Below are positions 58,910-64,000 of a DNA stretch of 64,000 nt, in pieces. The stretch's first letter is position 1, and each line of letters starts with the position of its first letter. The DNA is from Marisa cornuarietis. Its lineage: Eukaryota > Mollusca > Gastropoda > Architaenioglossa > Ampullariidae. Location of the stretch: NCBI GenBank assembly GCA_004794655.1, contig SMMW01000555.1, positions 8,701,001-8,765,000 of the forward strand. The letters are read 5' to 3'. The position numbers and the translations under genes are program-made. The notes beneath the pieces are model-generated. The model saw nothing but the letters and a program-made list of their open reading frames with translations. It had not been told where the DNA came from and did no database searches.

Positions 58910-60222
58910 ATACTTTGAAAATGTGTGCTTATTATACTACTTTTGAGTTTGGCAAGTTTCTTTTAAGACAGATTCCGAGTGCTCTTTGACAAACAGGAAA
59001 AATAAGTAAAAGAACATTCGTTGAATTCCAGGTTGTAGAACGAACTTATTTTCATCAGTTGAACTCACACAAGTCTCTCTCATATTTTTCTAATTACTGT
59101 CAAAGAAAATAACCTGAATACTTGAATCTCTATCTACAGAGAAGGATCACACGGCAGGTACTTATGATCAAAAAAGCTATAATTTGTACTGGAATGCTTT
59201 GGCATAATAAATAATAAAAATGTTTTGAGCATTCTCCTTTACAGAGGTTGTGTAGTTGTTTTAAATATTTCTAAACTATATAAAGACAAAGATGAGCGCA
59301 AACATTATTTAATCCAGAATATTATCAATATTTAAGTTTTGTTTTAGTAAGAAACACCTTTCAGAGATAACACAGGTGTGCTGCTATGTCACAGTGCATG
59401 TTCTACATAAGGAAGGGGGGTCTCCTTTATTTGTTTTTATGGCCTTGTGGCTTTGAAAAGTCTAATAATGTACTGTATATAACTAACTATATAACTGTAT
59501 ATAACTGTACATAACTAACACAATACCAAAGCAGTTTAGTTATATTTTAAGCTGATAAAAAATAGAATATCAATGTGTTTACTCCGTTACAGCACTACTG
59601 GTGGACAGAAGAGTGTTTATTGCTGATGTTTCAGACTTTAGCTAAGAAGACATTTCACTTTCAGACCGGGTTGAAACACCATTGTCAATTTACTTACGAC
59701 CACGCGACAAAGGTTTCCTACCTTACACAAGATTAATAAAATGCACGCACTCCCATACACATGAACAACCAGCACAAATCCAAACGTTTATGCTCGTGCA
59801 CGTCCTGATGCCGACATGCGAGCGAGCTAGCAGGTGTTTTTTTCAGGCGCTGAAGGCATTCAGCATCCTGTTGAAGAGCAAGTAAATCTTGGCAAAAATC
59901 AGCTGCCCGCTATCTTGACAGCATTTTAGGAGTGCCGGAAGCGACCACGTCTACTTTTCGTCGTCTGGGCCAGCAGCCAGTGCGCAGACCTTAAGTTCGG
60001 CGAGGATGTGATAGTTCCCTCGGGTCTTGAGCTATAGATGGTATAGCTGACAGCCTCCCATGTGGGTAATCTGGGGATGATGGTAGGTGATCTGTTGTCC
60101 AGTCAGGAGGTCACACCCTTGGGAGTCTGCTGCAGTTTTGGGTCAAAACAACGAAGTACCTCGGTGGAAACTCATGACAATAGTTAAAATGAGCAAAAAA
60201 CAGTGTCAGACTAGCAGTAATG
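58910..60222. other. No gene recognised
   Basis: AT-rich until about 59690, then GC-richer near 59900-60130. A small irregular repeat of ctgtatataact lies at 59473-59512. Confidence 0.45.
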
Positions 60223-60364
60223 AAGAAAGAAAGAAAGAAAGAACAAACGAACGAACGAAAGAAAGAAAGAAAGAAAGAACAAACGAACGAACGAAAGAAA
60301 GAAAAAAAAAGAAAGAAAGTAAAAGAAAGAAAGAACAAACGAAAGAAAGAAAGAAAGAAAGAAA
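60223..60364. repeat. (GAAA)n array with embedded ACAAACGAACGAACG units
   Basis: GAAA runs are broken three times by an acaaacgaa block (60243, 60279, 60334), the first two copies being identical over 36 bp. K/E/R-rich and F/L/S-rich frames over it on both strands are artefacts. Confidence 0.94.
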
Positions 60365-61264
60365 TCTAAATATTCTTCAGATAAAATCATTTTGAGGCTA
60401 ATTTTTAGTTTGGCAAAGGGAAGTTTGCATTTCATCTCTAATGTCAAGTGTCTATTTAGTAGGCGTTTTAATTTACCTTCGATTTATTAACTCGTACCCT
60501 ACTTTCCAAAACGCGTGAATAAAAAAGGACTTTCACTGCACTGCCATCTTCGCTGACCCATTCGTTTAAAAATGTCATGAAACTGTTTTCGTGTTGAGAT
60601 GAGCATGCTTGCCAACTACTAGGACAATAAATTTATTTACGTTTGTCCTGAAGGCAGAGCCTGTCCCATTGCACTCGGATATTTCAGATATTTCTCATTG
60701 TGAACCAATCACTGAGACCGTGCTTACCATTCTTCTCGTTCCTCACCCTTCTCCAACTTATAGGTTCCTTTATTCGAAAAAATCAGTTTACACTCAAGAG
60801 CAAAATTCCTGTACTTTGATATACCACCTGAGACTCAGTCAGCCTTTGATTGCAGTCGACCGAAATAAAAGAACTGACATTCTAATTTGCATAATACAGT
60901 ATATAAATGAAACATAAAATCATAAAACAAAGCTTTTAGAACATTCTACAATATCGGATAATGCTGCTAAAAAATATTGAAATCGTGCACATCCACAGTA
61001 TTAAGGGCTTTCGGGCGCGGTTTCTAGGAAGAAAACTTTTTCAAAGTGTAGATATAAACACTCTAACATTATTGTTTATGTGAACAGCAAGCATGATATA
61101 AATATGACCCATTCGCAGTTTAGGGTCGGATCCATGTGCCATGCAGATATTGAGGCACACTGCTCTATTTAAATTATATTTAAATATGACTTAAACCCCA
61201 TTGTAGAGGCGGATTTCTGAGGCAGGGGGATTTCTGAGAACATGATACCTGCAAGTGTATGTCC
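60365..61264. other. No gene recognised
   Basis: AT-rich; the plus frame at 60609-60917 (102 codons) has no recognised motif. Confidence 0.45.
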
Positions 61265-61395
61265 AGTTGTGAACCAGGTGTAAGTACCTGACTCTGCAGA
61301 ATGCTGGGGAAGATAAGGCAGTGAGGTGATGGAAATGGACACCGCCCTCACATTAAGGTAACCCCGAGAAAAGTGAGGTCTCTATCACATCGACC
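61265..61395 (+). mobile_element. SINE 3'-body fragment
   Basis: The order gtacctgactct, gaga..agg, ggacaccgccctcacattaa, taaccccgagaaaagtgagg and tctctatcac matches the body of the SINE at 41845-42052 read on its own strand. The tRNA-like head is missing or too decayed. Confidence 0.72.
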
Positions 61396-64000
61396 GTAAA
61401 ATCGTGGAATTAATGTTGCTCTACACGATCTAGGATACCATCTTCACACAGTCTGCACACTCAAACATCATTGAAGTCTAGAAAGTAAATATTTAAGAAT
61501 TTTTTTACTTCGTCTTGTTGCCATTTTTTACTATTTTTTTTTGCATGACGACTGAAGCATTAGCGTGCCAGTAAGGTAAAAGCCAGGAAATCATACACAA
61601 CAAACGAGTTCCAGAATTTTCTCATGTTTGTATACAATCTGTTTTCGTCTTTTGATCGATAAATATTGTATACTTACTATCACTTATATAGCCTATTCGA
61701 TATGTTCTGTGATAATGACACTGATGAATTGTTGCTTTAGAGGAAAATTTTGGTGTGGTGCTCAGCATAAACCCTAGAGGCGAAGAATATTTACAACATG
61801 CAAACTACTTGAATATACAAACTTGAAGGTGCATTTACCCAATACTTGTTTCCGGTCTTTTGTGCTAGTCATCGGCAAGTAAAGATTATTTTGCAAAATT
61901 ACACTTACCTATTCAGGAGACATTGACTTATTAACAAGGGCTAAATGTTGACTACAGCCATGTTGATTTCTCTTGCAACAAATAATTAATAAATAAAAAC
62001 AAGCAGCGGAAGAGCCACGATCATTCGTGCAAGACACACACGGGGGTCTTCGTATCCTAGAATACCTGATTTATTCATGCATTTTCATAAAATATGTCCT
62101 TTTTTCATCCAGTAATTGTTGTCCGAGGACATTTGCAAGACATGTCAAATAATTCGAAATTGCGCTCTCAGAACCGACATCTGAACTCCAAGGCAGCTAG
62201 AACTTGAAACGATGGTCGAGAATTTTAAAACTTAAATGACCTTAAGTAGTGAATCAAATCAGCAAGGTGCTTGAAAGGTGTAGGGTTAATTGTAATATTT
62301 CTGCTATGTCAGCACTCCACTTTTAATCGAACAGTGTGCTGCTGGAAGCGGCCAGATGACACACGAGCAAGATACATGATTTATTCAGATATAGATCACA
62401 AGAAGGTCTTGTCAGGATGGGCATGCAAGCGGGCAAGATGAAGGCCAAAGCCTTTAAAAACACCAGCAGACAAACTCTTTTCCCCCTCTCTCTACCTCTC
62501 AAACACACATGCAAATACACGCATACACACACGCACACATGCATGCAAGCACGTGCGCGCGCGCTCTAACACTCACTCATGATGTGCACGTGCTCACACA
62601 TACGAACAAGAGAGAGTTGTATCGAGTACCGACATGTGAGAAATTAGTATGCAACGAGCAAGAAAAATGCGAGATTAAATTCATTTCGTTTCGCATGAAA
62701 TTTCATTTGGCTTTTTGTTCCAGAACAATCAGATGATGTTCATGCATCGGTGTCTTCTGTGTGTTTGAGGGAGATAACTCTAGACCGGCATAGAGAACAA
62801 CGTACTCTTGTCAGTGATCGAGTTTTTCTTGGTGACTCATTTCGCCACTGCCAGGGATGCTATCAATCAATTGTCCTTTTTTTCTAACTCTCATTATAGC
62901 AGCTGGGTTGTTTTTTTTCTTACAGAACTCGCATCACGACTTGTAGGTTGGGTAAGACTAATGGTTGGCTTTGAATCCCTTTTTCTAAGACTGTTTCCGT
63001 CCGCTACAGACCATGCGACGAATACGATCACACAGTTTAAAAAAATTAAATAATGTTCAGTCTTCAACAATCTTTGAATGCAGCAAATGAATACTTAATG
63101 CGTAAAACAGTTTTTCTGTCTACAGATAACTGTTTGCACTTTGGGGCAGGAGGCTGCAGGTAGAGGTGACAAGTTCTGACATAAATCGCTGGCAATGGCT
63201 GACGGACGCTAAGAAACATTTGCACTTCGTTCCGTGCGACTGAGTCAAGGTGTGGGCTAGTACACCTTGACAGCTGGGCCAAGATGTTTACAGGTAACAA
63301 GCTGGCAGCTAAGCTTAAAAAAAAGAAACACTTGCCGTAAAGGCTGTCTGCATTGCAACCCAGTTATATTTTCCGGCTTCTGAGGTCGCGCACTCGCTTG
63401 CTACGATTTTTTTTTCTAAAAAAAGAAAACAATATTTTCTTTTTCTCTCCGCAGAATTACCAAATCATCTGACGCAGAAAGTAGAAACTGACACCTTCAT
63501 TTGCAAACAAATCAAAACAAAGCAATGGGGGAAATTACGAAAGGATAGGCATGTCAGGAAAGCACGTGTTTAGGAAATGACAAACTCTATCCTGCAAAAG
63601 AAGTCTTTATTAAAATTATTTTTAAAATAAGGACTAGAACTATGTATCCACAAGACTTATTTGCATATAAGTCCACTCTCTCTCTTGCTCGCTTGTTCAT
63701 TTTGTAAATGTAATGATAATGTGTTCGAATCAAGGAGGTTGGTTATGAAGAGCTACTATGAATTACTGAGTAAAAAAAAAAGCCCAGTCAGATAAAAAGA
63801 ATTTTTTTTGTATACAAATACTCCACTCAATATCTCTTCTTTTGTGACTAATCAGGTACGCGCGAGAGCAAACAGTTTACAAATATTCAAAAGACAATAA
63901 TTGAATATGGAGTAAGAAATACGCCTTCACATGAAAGCTAGAAGCAGTATACTACTCCCTTATGTGAATAGGTCTCTTGGCTGCTGTATCAGCAAGGAAA
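61396..64000. other. No gene recognised
   Basis: AT-rich with a loose CA/GCACG stretch at 62503-62575. The short frames (81 codons or fewer) show no known motif. Confidence 0.45.

Overview
This window looks like intergenic or intronic DNA from a large, repeat-rich invertebrate nuclear genome. A mollusc, possibly a gastropod, is my best guess. That guess is an inference from the mix of degraded Ty3-type LTR, RTE-type, CR1/L2-type and Penelope-type retroelements, several tRNA-derived SINEs and very dense microsatellites. Nothing in the sequence fixes the species. I see no prokaryotic layout: no tightly packed ORFs, no ribosome-binding sites, no operons and no CRISPR array. I could not identify any host protein-coding gene. 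Most open frames are short, occur on both strands of the same DNA, or are translated CA/GT or GAAA arrays.

Layout. (1) At 1.75-4.52 kb lies a structurally complete but internally deleted LTR retrotransposon: two LTRs, a primer-binding site, a broken gag and a polypurine tract, with no pol. (2) At 12.0-15.3 kb two LINE relics lie on the minus strand: an RTE-type copy with an endonuclease domain and a CR1/L2-type copy with reverse transcriptase and C-terminal regions. A SINE-tail fragment sits at the low-coordinate edge. (3) At 15.3-31 kb there is mostly unique-looking AT-rich DNA with microsatellites, a 588-bp CA-rich array and short tandem duplications. (4) At 31.3-32.1 kb there is a minus-strand Penelope-like reverse transcriptase relic. 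(5) At 32.4-34.04 kb there are CA arrays, one copy of a dispersed repeat of about 0.4 kb, and a minisatellite with a unit of about 51 bp. (6) At 37-42 kb there are three SINE copies, the second copy of the dispersed repeat, and one weak candidate exon. (7) At 44.6-46.4 kb a second RTE-type LINE relic on the minus strand ends in a 99-bp tetranucleotide array, is interrupted by a foldback (MITE-like) element, and abuts a SINE. (8) At 47.5-47.9 kb there is a CpG-dense patch that could be a promoter. (9) At 48-64 kb there is sparse DNA with SINE fragments, unidentified ORFs and microsatellites.

The recognisable parts act only as mobile DNA: autonomous LINEs, a Penelope element and LTR elements, together with non-autonomous dependants (SINEs, the deleted LTR element, the MITE). 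All protein-coding copies are broken by stops, frameshifts or deletions. I found no convincing new biological system. The most informative signals are the nested insertions, the SINE body shared by three loci, and the paired dispersed repeat that ends in a long CA array. All family assignments were made by reading translations by eye; no database search was run.
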